Shown here piece after piece: positions 1 to 8,426 of a stretch of 64,000 bases of DNA. How positions within the stretch are numbered: position 1 is the stretch's first letter; each line of letters begins with the position of its first letter. The translations under genes were made by a program, and so were the position numbers. The DNA is taken from assembly GCA_017442855.1 (NCBI GenBank), contig JAFSPM010000045.1, positions 1-64,000 of the forward strand, written 5' to 3'. Source of the stretch: Bacteroidaceae bacterium (lineage in GTDB: Bacteria > Bacteroidota > Bacteroidia > Bacteroidales > Bacteroidaceae). Below the pieces are notes generated by a model, which was not told the DNA's origin, ran no database searches, and saw only the letters and a program-made list of their open reading frames with translations.

Positions 1-180
<180 letters not shown>

Positions 181-322
181 TTAAAAGGTTTATTGTATTA
201 TTACGTTTTACAATTTTACGTACAAAAGGCATTATTTTTTTTCTTTTGCGGTGCAAAATTACAAAAATGTTTTCATATATTTGCATCATAGAAGTTTATT
301 AATTAATAAAAAACATTAAATT

Positions 323-757
323 ATGGGATTTGTTAAAGAATTTAAGGAATTTGCCATGAAGGGCAACGTCATGGACATGGCTGTTGGTGTGATCATTGGC
401 GGTGCATTTGGCAAGATTGTCACTTCTATGGTAAACGATGTACTGATGCCAGTCATCAGTCTGTGTACCGGTGGTATTGACTTTACCAACCTGTTTGTAA
501 ACCTCAGCGGTAGCGAGAAGTACGATACCATAGCAGCTGCTCAAGAGGCTGGTGCTTCTGTATTGGCTTATGGCCAGTTCATTCAGAATGTCGTTGATTT
601 CATCATCGTGGCATTCTGTATCTTCCTGATGATTAAGGGCATGAACAAGCTCACCAAGAAGAAGGAAGAAGCTCCTGCTCCTGCACCCGAGCCTCCTGCA
701 CCTACCAAGGAAGAGACTTTGCTGACTGAGATTCGTGACTTGCTGAAGAACAAGTAA
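323..757 (+). CDS. mscL: large-conductance mechanosensitive channel MscL
   Basis: The 144-residue protein opens with [20 protein letters not shown] and continues into [20 protein letters not shown], the conserved first transmembrane helix of MscL. A second membrane helix lies at about residues 88-108, followed by a Lys-rich turn, a Pro/Ala linker and a short amphipathic C-terminal helix ([12 protein letters not shown]). MscL is an inner-membrane pentamer that opens on membrane stretch to release solutes during osmotic down-shock. Length matches the family. A TATATTTG box at 276-283 could be the -7 element. It is probably a single-gene transcript ending at the hairpin at 787. Confidence 0.96.
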   Translation: MGFVKEFKEFAMKGNVMDMAVGVIIGGAFGKIVTSMVNDVLMPVISLCTGGIDFTNLFVNLSGSEKYDTIAAAQEAGASVLAYGQFIQNVVDFIIVAFCIFLMIKGMNKLTKKKEEAPAPAPEPPAPTKEETLLTEIRDLLKNK

Positions 758-786
758 TCAAGTTTTTTTGACAAAAGACTAGCAAG

Positions 787-817
787 AAGGGGACACACGT
801 TGTTCCCTTTCTTTTTT
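787..817 (+). terminator. rho-independent terminator after mscL
   Basis: AAGGGGACA at 787-795 pairs with TGTTCCCTT at 801-809 (one G-U pair), followed by a run of T with one C. It sits 30 nt after the mscL stop. Confidence 0.75.
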
Positions 818-837
818 GCAATAAATATAGCATGAGT

Positions 838-1060
838 TTCGTTGCAGTATCTTCTATGGGTTGTCCCGAAGTTGACTATGTGTGTCAGTAAAGCTTGCTA
901 TTAGGCAAAGGGGAGTTCCCTACCAGTAGCCGCAATATCTGCTATGGGTTGTCGCAGTATCTGTTATACCCCTATGGCAATATCTCCTTTCCCTCGTAGG
1001 AGATAATGCGTCGTGTGATAGCAAAGCCTCCGACAAGTGATAGAAGGCATTTGCGTTATA
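838..1060. repeat. degenerate ~22-bp repeat array in a gene-free 0.5-kb gap
   Basis: The 514 bases between mscL and guaA hold no gene. Most of it consists of loosely repeated units about 22-23 bp apart with the core GCARTATCTGCTATGG (for example near 838, 943, 954 and 978), followed by units in inverted sense (for example GATAATGCGTCG, GTGATAGAAGGC). The same core (GTCGCAGTATCTG) recurs near 38218. Function unknown. Confidence 0.5.
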
Positions 1061-1211
1061 ATATGTAATTAGCAGAAAATCAAATGGATTATATCGATGT
1101 TGGGCTATGCTGACGTAAAACAATGCCTTACGTCGAATTAGCTAATATCTAGCGATAAAAAAGGTATAGATTTCCTGATAGTAGGTAGAGGATAAAAATT
1201 GGGCTTCTTTT

Positions 1212-1242
1212 TTTGAAATGCCCACGCAAATTACTACCTTTG
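1212..1242 (+). promoter_or_regulatory. guaA promoter
   Basis: TTTG at 1212-1215, exactly 19 nt, then TACCTTTG at 1235-1242. This matches the Bacteroidetes sigma-ABfr consensus (TTTG, N19-21, TAnnTTTG). Transcription should start around 1249, giving a leader of about 23 nt. Confidence 0.75.
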
Positions 1243-1271
1243 TGGCCAAATTAACAAAACACCACTAAGTG

Positions 1272-2816
1272 ATGCAACAGAAGATAATAATTCTTGACTT
1301 TGGCTCGCAGACAACACAGTTGATAGGCCGTAGAATACGTGAAATGGATACGTTTTGCGAGATTCTTCCCTACAACAAGTTTCCGAAGGATGATAGTAAT
1401 ATAATAGGTGTAATCTTGAGCGGGTCACCTTATTCCGTTTATGACAAGGATGCGTTCAAGGTGGACTTATCGCAGTTCGTTGGCAAATATCCGGTATTGG
1501 GCATTTGCTACGGGGCCCAACTGATGGCGTATAGCAATGGGGGTAAGGTGGAGCCTGCTGGAAGTCGTGAGTACGGACGTGCCCATCTGAAGCAGTTTGA
1601 GGCATCAAACCCACTGTTCAAGGGTTTCGAGAAGAATTCGCAGGTGTGGATGAGTCATGGTGACACCATTACCCAGTTGCCTGAAGGGTTTCATGCCATA
1701 GCATCGACCGAGCAAGTACAGAATGCGGCATACGCCAATCCTGAGCAACGGATATGGGCGGTGCAGTATCATCCTGAGGTGCACCATTCGTTGCAGGGTT
1801 TCCAGCTGTTGAAGAACTTTGTGGTGGATATCTGTGGTAGTAGGCAGGAGTGGAGCGCTGCTTCGTTTGTGGAGACCACTGTGAAGGAACTGAAGGAACA
1901 GTTGGGTAGCGACCGAGTGATACTGGGATTGAGTGGTGGCGTGGATTCGAGTGTGTGTGCCACCTTGTTGAACCGTGCCATTGGCAAGAACCTTATTTGC
2001 ATCTTCGTGGATCATGGCATGTTGCGCAAGAATGAGTTTGCGAAGGTGATGGATGCCTACAAGGGCTTGGGCTTGAACGTGATAGGTGTGGATGCCAGCG
2101 AGAAGTTCTTTAACGACCTGAAAGGTGCTACCGATCCTGAAGCTAAGCGTAAGATTATTGGTCGTGACTTTATTGAAGTGTTTGATGCCGAGGCACGTAA
2201 GATAAAAGATGCCAAGTGGTTGGCACAGGGAACAATTTATCCCGACCGTATTGAGAGTTTGAACATCACTGGCAAGGTGATTAAGAGTCATCACAATGTG
2301 GGTGGCTTGCCAGAGGAGATGCATCTTCAGTTGTGTGAGCCATTGAAATGGCTGTTCAAGGACGAGGTGCGTAGGGTAGGTCGCCAACTGGGTATGCCCG
2401 AGCGACTGGTGAAGCGTCATCCTTTCCCCGGTCCTGGTTTGGCCGTCAGAATATTGGGTGAGGTGACTCCAGAGAAGGTGAGGGTGTTGCAAGATGCCGA
2501 CGATATCTATATAGAGGCATTGCACAACTATGTGTGCGAGGATGGCGTTACCTTATATGATAAGGTGTGGCAAGCTGGCACGGTATTGCTGAGTCCGGTA
2601 AAGAGCGTAGGCGTGATGGGTGACGAACGTACGTATGAGAACCCTGTGGCGTTGCGTGCTGTGACGAGCATGGATGCCATGACTGCCGATTGGGCGCATC
2701 TGCCATACGATTTCTTGGCGAAAGTGTCGAATGATATTATAAACAAAGTCAAAGGCGTGAATCGTGTTTGTTATGATATATCGTCGAAGCCACCTTCGAC
2801 GATAGAGTGGGAATAG
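1272..2816 (+). CDS. guaA: GMP synthase (glutamine-hydrolysing)
   Basis: Converts XMP to GMP using glutamine and ATP, the last step of de novo guanine nucleotide synthesis. Class I glutamine amidotransferase domain at residues 1-190: nucleophile C79 in GICYGAQ, H167 and E169 in QYHPEVH. ATP-pyrophosphatase domain follows with the PP-loop SGGVDSS at 221-227, then the C-terminal dimerisation domain with [10 protein letters not shown] and the terminal [12 protein letters not shown]. About 514 residues, the normal family length. The frame also allows GTG at 1269 one codon upstream; ATG at 1272 is preferred. A consensus promoter lies just upstream. Confidence 0.97.
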   Translation: MQQKIIILDFGSQTTQLIGRRIREMDTFCEILPYNKFPKDDSNIIGVILSGSPYSVYDKDAFKVDLSQFVGKYPVLGICYGAQLMAYSNGGKVEPAGSREYGRAHLKQFEASNPLFKGFEKNSQVWMSHGDTITQLPEGFHAIASTEQVQNAAYANPEQRIWAVQYHPEVHHSLQGFQLLKNFVVDICGSRQEWSAASFVETTVKELKEQLGSDRVILGLSGGVDSSVCATLLNRAIGKNLICIFVDHGMLRKNEFAKVMDAYKGLGLNVIGVDASEKFFNDLKGATDPEAKRKIIGRDFIEVFDAEARKIKDAKWLAQGTIYPDRIESLNITGKVIKSHHNVGGLPEEMHLQLCEPLKWLFKDEVRRVGRQLGMPERLVKRHPFPGPGLAVRILGEVTPEKVRVLQDADDIYIEALHNYVCEDGVTLYDKVWQAGTVLLSPVKSVGVMGDERTYENPVALRAVTSMDAMTADWAHLPYDFLAKVSNDIINKVKGVNRVCYDISSKPPSTIEWE

Positions 2817-2881
2817 GAGGTTTTATCCCCCGCACCGCGGGGGACAAAAGGGACTCTTCGACAATAGAATGGGAGTAGGAG
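2794..2881. repeat. duplicated guaA 3' end around a GC hairpin
   Basis: The last 26 bases around the guaA stop (2794-2819) are repeated at 2856-2881 with three mismatches. Between them lies CCCCCGC-ACC-GCGGGGG (2827-2843), a 7-bp stem with a 3-nt loop. The duplication and hairpin lie between guaA and the MarC gene and may modulate readthrough. Confidence 0.6.
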
Positions 2882-2913
2882 TTGTGTAAGAATAAAATAG
2901 GAGAATTATCGTT

Positions 2914-3519
2914 ATGCTGGAAATGTTGTCAAAGTTTGATATTCTGGAAGTTGTAAGGTGTTTTATCTCGTTGCTGATTGTGATTGATATCATCGGCTCA
3001 TTGCCTATTATCCTTGATTTGAAGGCGAAGGGGTTGAAAGTAAATGCAACGAAGGCTACGTTGCTGGCCACTTTGTTTATGCTGGGCTTCTTCTATGTGG
3101 GTCTTTCCATATTACAGCTTTTTAGTGTGGATATACAGTCGTTCGCTGTGGCAGGTGCTTTCATTCTGTTCTTCATGGCACTGGAGATGATTCTGGATGT
3201 TGAGATTTTTAAGAATACGGGTCCTACGAAGGATGCTACGCTGGTGCCTTTGGTCTTCCCTCTATTGGCAGGCTCTGCTACCTTTACCACCATCTTGGCT
3301 CTGAGGGCTGAGGCATGGGATATCAATATATTGATTGCTATTGTTTTGAACATGATTTGGGTGTATGTGGTGTTGCACATGTCTGATAAAGTGGAGCGTT
3401 TCTTTGGTAAGTCGGGCATCTATGTCATTCGCAAATTCTTTGGCATCATCTTGCTGGCCATTGCCGTGAGAATGTTTACCGCTAACCTGTCAATGTTGAT
3501 TCAACAGCTTTCTAATTAA
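2914..3519 (+). CDS. MarC family integral membrane protein
   Basis: A 201-residue protein with about six hydrophobic segments, e.g. CFISLLIVIDIIGSLPIIL near residue 17 and LVFPLLAGSATFTTILAL near 112. The DxxGxxP motif early in the chain and the PLLAGSATFTT motif in the middle are hallmarks of the MarC/UPF0056 family. These are inner-membrane proteins of uncertain function (once tied to multiple antibiotic resistance, later disputed). Start ATG is preceded by AGGAG at about 2900. It follows guaA by 97 bp and may be cotranscribed, although a GC-rich hairpin sits between them. Confidence 0.88.
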   Translation: MLEMLSKFDILEVVRCFISLLIVIDIIGSLPIILDLKAKGLKVNATKATLLATLFMLGFFYVGLSILQLFSVDIQSFAVAGAFILFFMALEMILDVEIFKNTGPTKDATLVPLVFPLLAGSATFTTILALRAEAWDINILIAIVLNMIWVYVVLHMSDKVERFFGKSGIYVIRKFFGIILLAIAVRMFTANLSMLIQQLSN

Positions 3520-3579
3520 GCTTATCTAAGAGAAATAATAGGATTTTTAATGCTTTGCAGCAAAATTTTTATGATTTTG

Positions 3580-3610
3580 TTTGCAAAGCAATTCTATTTT
3601 CGTAATTTTG
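3580..3610 (+). promoter_or_regulatory. promoter of the glycogen operon
   Basis: TTTG at 3580-3583, 19 nt, TAATTTTG at 3603-3610: a full match to the Bacteroidetes consensus. Predicted start near 3617, so the in-frame ATG at 3629 would have almost no leader and the ATG at 3677 is the likelier translation start. Confidence 0.8.
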
Positions 3611-3676
3611 GGATGATAACGGGATAAAATGCTTATTTTGTCCTGTAATGATTTGATAACCTTTAAATGTAATGCT

Positions 3677-5620
3677 ATGAGCTATTTGCGTTTTGATAAA
3701 GCCCTGATGAACAACTTGGAAGAGGCGTTACCACGCGAAATCCTCAGAACGAATAAGTCGGGCTCGTATCATTGTACGACAATAGTGGGATGCAACACAC
3801 GAAAATATCACGGTTTGCTGGTTATACCTGTGCCAAACTTAGATGACGAAAACCATGTATTGTTGTCCTCGTTGGACGAGACAGTGATTCAACATGGTGC
3901 TGAGTTCAATCTTGGATTGCATAAGTATAACGGCAATCACTTCAGTCCGAACGGACATAAGTATATCCGTGAGTTTAACTGTGACAAGATTCCTGCTACA
4001 ACCTACAGAGTGGGTGGTGTCATTCTGCGTAAGGAAATTGTTTTTGTACACCACGAAGACCGTGTGCTGTTGCGCTACACACTTGTAGATGCACATTCGG
4101 CCACAACATTGCGTTTCCGCCCCTTCCTGGCATTCAGAAGCGTTCGTGAATATACCCACGAGAACTATCAAGCTAATCGCGAGTACCAGGAGATTGAGAA
4201 TGGTATCAAGACGTGCATGTATCCTGGCTATCCAGAGCTATACATGCAGCTGAACAAGAAAAATGAGTTCCATTTCCAGCCAGATTGGTATAGGGGCATT
4301 GAGTATCCGAAAGAACAAGAGCGAGGATACGACTTCAACGAAGACTTGTATGTGCCTGGCTATTTCGAGGTGGAGATCAAGAAAGGCGAGAGCGTAGTGT
4401 TCTCAGCTGGTACGTCTCCTTTCAAGAACACCAGAACGATGAAGTCGGTGTTCCAGTTCGAGGTGGACGACCGTACGCCTCGTGATACCTATTATCATAG
4501 TTTGAAGAATGCTGCCCATCAGTTCCACAATGTACATGGTGACGAGCATTATATACTGGCTGGCTATCCTTGGTTCAAGTGCCGTGCACGCGACCTCTTC
4601 ATCTCTCTGCCAGGTTTGACCTTGGCGGTGAACGAGCAAGACCAGTTTGAGGATGTGATGAAGACGGCCGAGAAGGCTCTGAGACAGTTTATCAGTGGCG
4701 AGCCTGTTACCTATAAGATATATGAGATGGATCATCCCGACATCCTGTTGTGGGCGGTATGGACCTTGCAACAGTATGCGAAGGAAACATCGAAGGCGCA
4801 TTGCCGCAAGAAATACGGGGCGTTGCTGGTGGACATGATCAAGTTTATCTTGGAGCGTAAGCATAACAACCTGTTCCTACACGACAACGGACTGCTGTTT
4901 GCCAATGGTACGGAGAGAGCCGTTACGTGGATGAACTCTTCATCGAACGGCAAGCCGGTAATTCCTCGTACGGGTTATATCGTAGAGGTGAATGCCTTGT
5001 GGTATAACGCCTTGCGCTTCGTGGCCGATATGGAACGTGAAGGTGGTAATGTGGCGTTCGCCGATGAGCTGGATGCACAAGCTGAGGTAACGGGCAAGTC
5101 GTTTGTGGAGGTGTTCCGCAACGAATATGGTTATCTGTTCGATTATGTGGATGGTTACATGATGGACTGGAGCGTTCGTCCTAATATGATCTTCACCGTT
5201 GCTTTCGACTACTCTCCTTTGAATGCCCAGCAGAAGAAGCAAGTGTTGGATATCTGCACCAAGGAGCTGCTCACGGCAAAGGGTATTCGAACGCTAAGTC
5301 CGAAGAGCGGAGGTTACAATCCGTATTATGTAGGTCCGCAGACACAACGCGACTTCGCTTACCACCAAGGTACCGCATGGCCTTGGCTGATGGGCTTCTA
5401 CATGGAAGCTTACCTGCGTATCTTCCGAATGAGCGGTGTGTCGTTTGTAGAGCGTCAGCTCATTGGTATGGAAGATGAGATGCAGACCCATTGCATAGGT
5501 ACGTTGTCGGAGCTGTATGACGGCAACCCGCCATTCATTGGTCGTGGTGCTGTGTCGTTTGCCATGAATGTGGCAGAGATGCTGAGGATATTGAAGTTAT
5601 TGAATAAGTTTAATATGTAA
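3677..5620 (+). CDS. glycogen debranching enzyme (amylo-alpha-1,6-glucosidase family)
   Basis: About 647 residues. The N-terminal half (GDE_N: SGSYHCTTIVGCNTRKYHGL, then SSLDET) is a beta-sandwich domain, and the C-terminal half is an (alpha/alpha)6 barrel with GYPWFKCRARDLFISLPGL, GYIVEVNALWYNAL and TAWPWLMGFY. These are typical of bacterial glycogen debranching enzymes that hydrolyse alpha-1,6 branches. It is the first gene of a plus-strand operon with a GT4 synthase-like enzyme and a GH57 enzyme, the standard Bacteroidetes glycogen cluster. ATG at 3677 was chosen because conserved sequence begins there and the upstream ATG at 3629 is close to the predicted transcription start. Confidence 0.92.
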   Translation: MSYLRFDKALMNNLEEALPREILRTNKSGSYHCTTIVGCNTRKYHGLLVIPVPNLDDENHVLLSSLDETVIQHGAEFNLGLHKYNGNHFSPNGHKYIREFNCDKIPATTYRVGGVILRKEIVFVHHEDRVLLRYTLVDAHSATTLRFRPFLAFRSVREYTHENYQANREYQEIENGIKTCMYPGYPELYMQLNKKNEFHFQPDWYRGIEYPKEQERGYDFNEDLYVPGYFEVEIKKGESVVFSAGTSPFKNTRTMKSVFQFEVDDRTPRDTYYHSLKNAAHQFHNVHGDEHYILAGYPWFKCRARDLFISLPGLTLAVNEQDQFEDVMKTAEKALRQFISGEPVTYKIYEMDHPDILLWAVWTLQQYAKETSKAHCRKKYGALLVDMIKFILERKHNNLFLHDNGLLFANGTERAVTWMNSSSNGKPVIPRTGYIVEVNALWYNALRFVADMEREGGNVAFADELDAQAEVTGKSFVEVFRNEYGYLFDYVDGYMMDWSVRPNMIFTVAFDYSPLNAQQKKQVLDICTKELLTAKGIRTLSPKSGGYNPYYVGPQTQRDFAYHQGTAWPWLMGFYMEAYLRIFRMSGVSFVERQLIGMEDEMQTHCIGTLSELYDGNPPFIGRGAVSFAMNVAEMLRILKLLNKFNM

Positions 5621-5637
5621 TAGGAGGAGGAATAGCG

Positions 5638-6903
5638 ATGAAAGTTTTAATGTTTGGATGGGAATTTCCCCCTCATATCTTAGGCGGTTTGGGTACTGCG
5701 AGCTATGGACTTACCAAGGGTATGTCCAAGCAACGTGATTTAGAGATAACATTCTGCATACCGAAGCCATGGGGCGACGAAGACCAAAGCTTCCTGCGCA
5801 TTATCGGTATGAACAGTGTGCCTATTGTGTGGCGTGATGTGAATTGGGACCATGTGAAGAGTAGAGTGGGTGGCTATATGGATCCACAGCTTTACTACGA
5901 CTTGCGTGACCATATCTATGCCGACTTCAACTATATGCATACCAACGATTTGGGTTGCATGGAGTTCTCTGGCCGCTATCCGGATAACCTGCACGAGGAA
6001 ATCAATAACTATTCTATCGTGGCTGGTGTGGTGGCTCGTCAGCAAGAGTTTGAAATCATCCACTCGCACGACTGGCTGACTTATCCTGCTGGTATTCATG
6101 CCAAGCAAGTGTCAGGCAAGCCATTGGTGATTCATGTGCATGCTACTGATTTTGACCGTAGTCGTGGTAATGTGAACCCCACCGTGTATGCTATCGAGAA
6201 GAACGGTATGGATCATGCTGATCATATTATGTGCGTGAGTGAGCTGACTCGTCAGACCGTCATCAACAAGTATTACCAGGATCCTCGCAAGGTATCAACG
6301 GTGCACAATGCCGTGACGCCTTTGCCACAGGAGATATTGGATATCATCCCAGAGAAGAAGCCTAACGAGAAGGTGGTGACTTTCTTGGGTCGTCTGACCA
6401 TGCAGAAAGGACCGGAATACTTCGTGGAGGCAGCAAGTTTGGTATTGCAACGCACCAAGAACATCCGCTTCTGTATGGCTGGTAACGGCGATATGATGGA
6501 GAAGATGATTCGTCTGGTGGCTGAGCGTGGCATTGCCGACAGGTTCCACTTCCCTGGTTTCATGAAAGGCAAGCAGGTGTATGAGTGCCTCAAGGCCAGC
6601 GATGTGTATGTGATGCCATCGGTATCAGAGCCATTCGGTATCTCTCCGTTGGAGGCTATGCAGTGCAGTGTGCCTTCCATCATTTCCAAGCAGTCGGGTT
6701 GTGCCGAGATCCTGGATAAGTGTATCAAAGTGGACTACTGGGATATTCACGCATTGGCCGATGCCATGTACTCCATCTGTACTTATCCTGCTATGTATCA
6801 GTATCTGCACGATGAGGGCAAGGTAGAGGTAGATGGCATTACTTGGGAAGATGTGGGCTTGAAGGTGCGTCGCATCTATGACGAAGTGATTAGGAATTTC
6901 TAA
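5638..6903 (+). CDS. GT4-family glycosyltransferase, probable glycogen synthase
   Basis: 421 residues beginning MKVLMFGWEFPPHILGGLGT, the nucleotide-sugar glycosyltransferase start with the GG loop. HSHDWLTYPAG near residue 143 and the C-terminal SEPFGISPLEAM (an E-x7-E motif of retaining GT-B enzymes) place it in GT4. Such proteins in Bacteroidetes glycogen clusters are annotated as glycogen synthases that extend alpha-1,4-glucan in the cytosol. It starts 17 bp after the debranching enzyme with GGAGGAG just upstream, a good Shine-Dalgarno site, so the genes are cotranscribed. Substrate is inferred from context, not from sequence alone. Confidence 0.88.
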   Translation: MKVLMFGWEFPPHILGGLGTASYGLTKGMSKQRDLEITFCIPKPWGDEDQSFLRIIGMNSVPIVWRDVNWDHVKSRVGGYMDPQLYYDLRDHIYADFNYMHTNDLGCMEFSGRYPDNLHEEINNYSIVAGVVARQQEFEIIHSHDWLTYPAGIHAKQVSGKPLVIHVHATDFDRSRGNVNPTVYAIEKNGMDHADHIMCVSELTRQTVINKYYQDPRKVSTVHNAVTPLPQEILDIIPEKKPNEKVVTFLGRLTMQKGPEYFVEAASLVLQRTKNIRFCMAGNGDMMEKMIRLVAERGIADRFHFPGFMKGKQVYECLKASDVYVMPSVSEPFGISPLEAMQCSVPSIISKQSGCAEILDKCIKVDYWDIHALADAMYSICTYPAMYQYLHDEGKVEVDGITWEDVGLKVRRIYDEVIRNF

Positions 6904-6927
6904 ACGATAATACATAATAGAATAGAT

Positions 6928-8355
6928 ATGAGAACAATCTGTCTTTTTTTTGAAATACATCAGCCGGTTCTGCTGAAGCGCTATCGTTTCTTTGATATCG
7001 GTATCAATCATTACTATTACGATGATTATGCTAACGCTACCCGCATTGGCGATGTAGCTGAGAGGTCTTATATACCAGCTCTGAACACCTTGATTGACAT
7101 GGTGAAGGAGAATAACGGCGCATTTAAAGTGGCCATCTCTATTTCTGGTATCGCATGTGAGCAGTTAGAGATTCATGCTCCTGCCGTTATCGACTTGCTG
7201 AAGAAGCTGAACGACACGGGTTGTTGCGAGTTTTTGGCAGAGCCTTACTCTCATGGTTTGGCAGCACTGACCAACGAGAAAGTGTTTAAGAACCAGGTGG
7301 GTCGCCAGGTAGAGAAGATGAATGCCCTGTTTGGCGTTACCCCTAAGGTGTTGGTGAATACCGACATGCTGTATAACGATGAGATTGGTGCCATTGCAGC
7401 CGATATGGGCTTCAAGGGAATGCTGACCGAAGGTGCTAAGCATGTGTTGGGTTGGAAGAGTCCGCACTATGTTTATCATTGCAACATGAATCCTAAACTG
7501 AAGCTGTTGTTGCGTGACTTCAAGTTGTCGGATGATATCTCTTTGCGTTTCGCTAACACTGAATGGAACGAATATCCATTGTTTGCCGACTCGTTCATGA
7601 AGAAGATCAACGATCTTCCACAGGAAGAGCAGGTGGTTAACCTGTTTATGGAACTGGGAGCGCTGGGTATCGCTCAGCCATTGTCATCTAACATCCTGCA
7701 GTTTATTAAGGCATTGCCTGCTCAGGCTAAGGAGATGGGCATTACCTTCTCTACTCCGATAGAGGTGATGACAAAGCTGAAATCGGTTTCTCCTATCGAC
7801 ATACCTTATCCAATTACTTGGATTGACGAGGAGCGCGACACCAGTTGCTGGTTGGGTAACGTGATGCAGCGTGAAGCTTTCAACAAGTTGTATGATGTGG
7901 CCGACAGGGTACTGATGTGCAATGACCGTAGGATAAAGATGGACTTCGACTATCTGCAGTCGAGCACCAACTTCCGTGATATGACGACCAAGAACAGTGG
8001 GGTGGGCATCGATCGTGGCATCTATGATTCTCCATACGATGCATTTACCAACTACATGAATATCTTGGGCGACTTCTGCAAGCGTGTGGAGTCTCTCTAT
8101 CCTTCAGATATTGAGAATGAGGAGCTGAATGCTCTGCTCACCACTATTAAGAATCAGGATACCGAGATAGCCAAACTGAACAAGGAGTTACAGAAAACGA
8201 AAGAAAAGCTGGAGGATGAAAAGGCTTTGAAGAAGACCAAGGCTTCTGCTAAAGCTGCCAAGGCTCCTAAGGCAGAGAAGCCAGCTGCCAAGAAACCAGC
8301 TGCTGCAAAACCAGCAGCAAAGCCTGCCAGCAAGAAAGCTCCTGCTAAGAAATAA
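6928..8355 (+). CDS. glycoside hydrolase family 57 enzyme with Lys/Ala-rich tail
   Basis: 475 residues. The start MRTICLFFEIHQPVLLKRY carries the HxP-type first motif of GH57, and later blocks (FLAEPYSHGLAAL around 103, NTDMLYNDEIGAIAADMGF) fit the family's (beta/alpha)7 barrel. Usual annotation is alpha-amylase or 4-alpha-glucanotransferase acting on glycogen. After about residue 395 the protein changes to a coiled coil (IAKLNKELQKTKEKLEDE) and then a low-complexity KPAAAKPAAKPASKK tail resembling histone H1-like tails. The tail is probably surface-exposed and not catalytic. Last gene of the operon, closed by a strong terminator. Confidence 0.9.
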   Translation: MRTICLFFEIHQPVLLKRYRFFDIGINHYYYDDYANATRIGDVAERSYIPALNTLIDMVKENNGAFKVAISISGIACEQLEIHAPAVIDLLKKLNDTGCCEFLAEPYSHGLAALTNEKVFKNQVGRQVEKMNALFGVTPKVLVNTDMLYNDEIGAIAADMGFKGMLTEGAKHVLGWKSPHYVYHCNMNPKLKLLLRDFKLSDDISLRFANTEWNEYPLFADSFMKKINDLPQEEQVVNLFMELGALGIAQPLSSNILQFIKALPAQAKEMGITFSTPIEVMTKLKSVSPIDIPYPITWIDEERDTSCWLGNVMQREAFNKLYDVADRVLMCNDRRIKMDFDYLQSSTNFRDMTTKNSGVGIDRGIYDSPYDAFTNYMNILGDFCKRVESLYPSDIENEELNALLTTIKNQDTEIAKLNKELQKTKEKLEDEKALKKTKASAKAAKAPKAEKPAAKKPAAAKPAAKPASKKAPAKK

Positions 8356-8376
8356 GCTGTGATTCCTATCAATAAA

Positions 8377-8410
8377 AGAGGTTGTCTCCCAGGAGGCAAC
8401 CTCTTTTTTA
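8377..8410. terminator. strong terminator between convergent genes
   Basis: AGAGGTTGTCTCC (8377-8389) pairs with GGAGGCAACCTCT (8392-8404) over 13 bp with one G-U, 2-nt loop, followed by six T. It ends the glycogen operon and may also serve the minus-strand DUF4270 gene. Confidence 0.85.
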
Positions 8411-8426
8411 TGATGATCAAATGATT

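Noticed and set aside
1605..2525. 306-codon open frame antisense to guaA
   Set aside because: Shadow of guaA; composition is atypical and guaA has full motifs.
6928..8355. Lys/Ala-rich end of the GH57 gene as a frameshift artefact
   Set aside because: The frame continues cleanly through a coiled coil into the tail and ends before a strong terminator.
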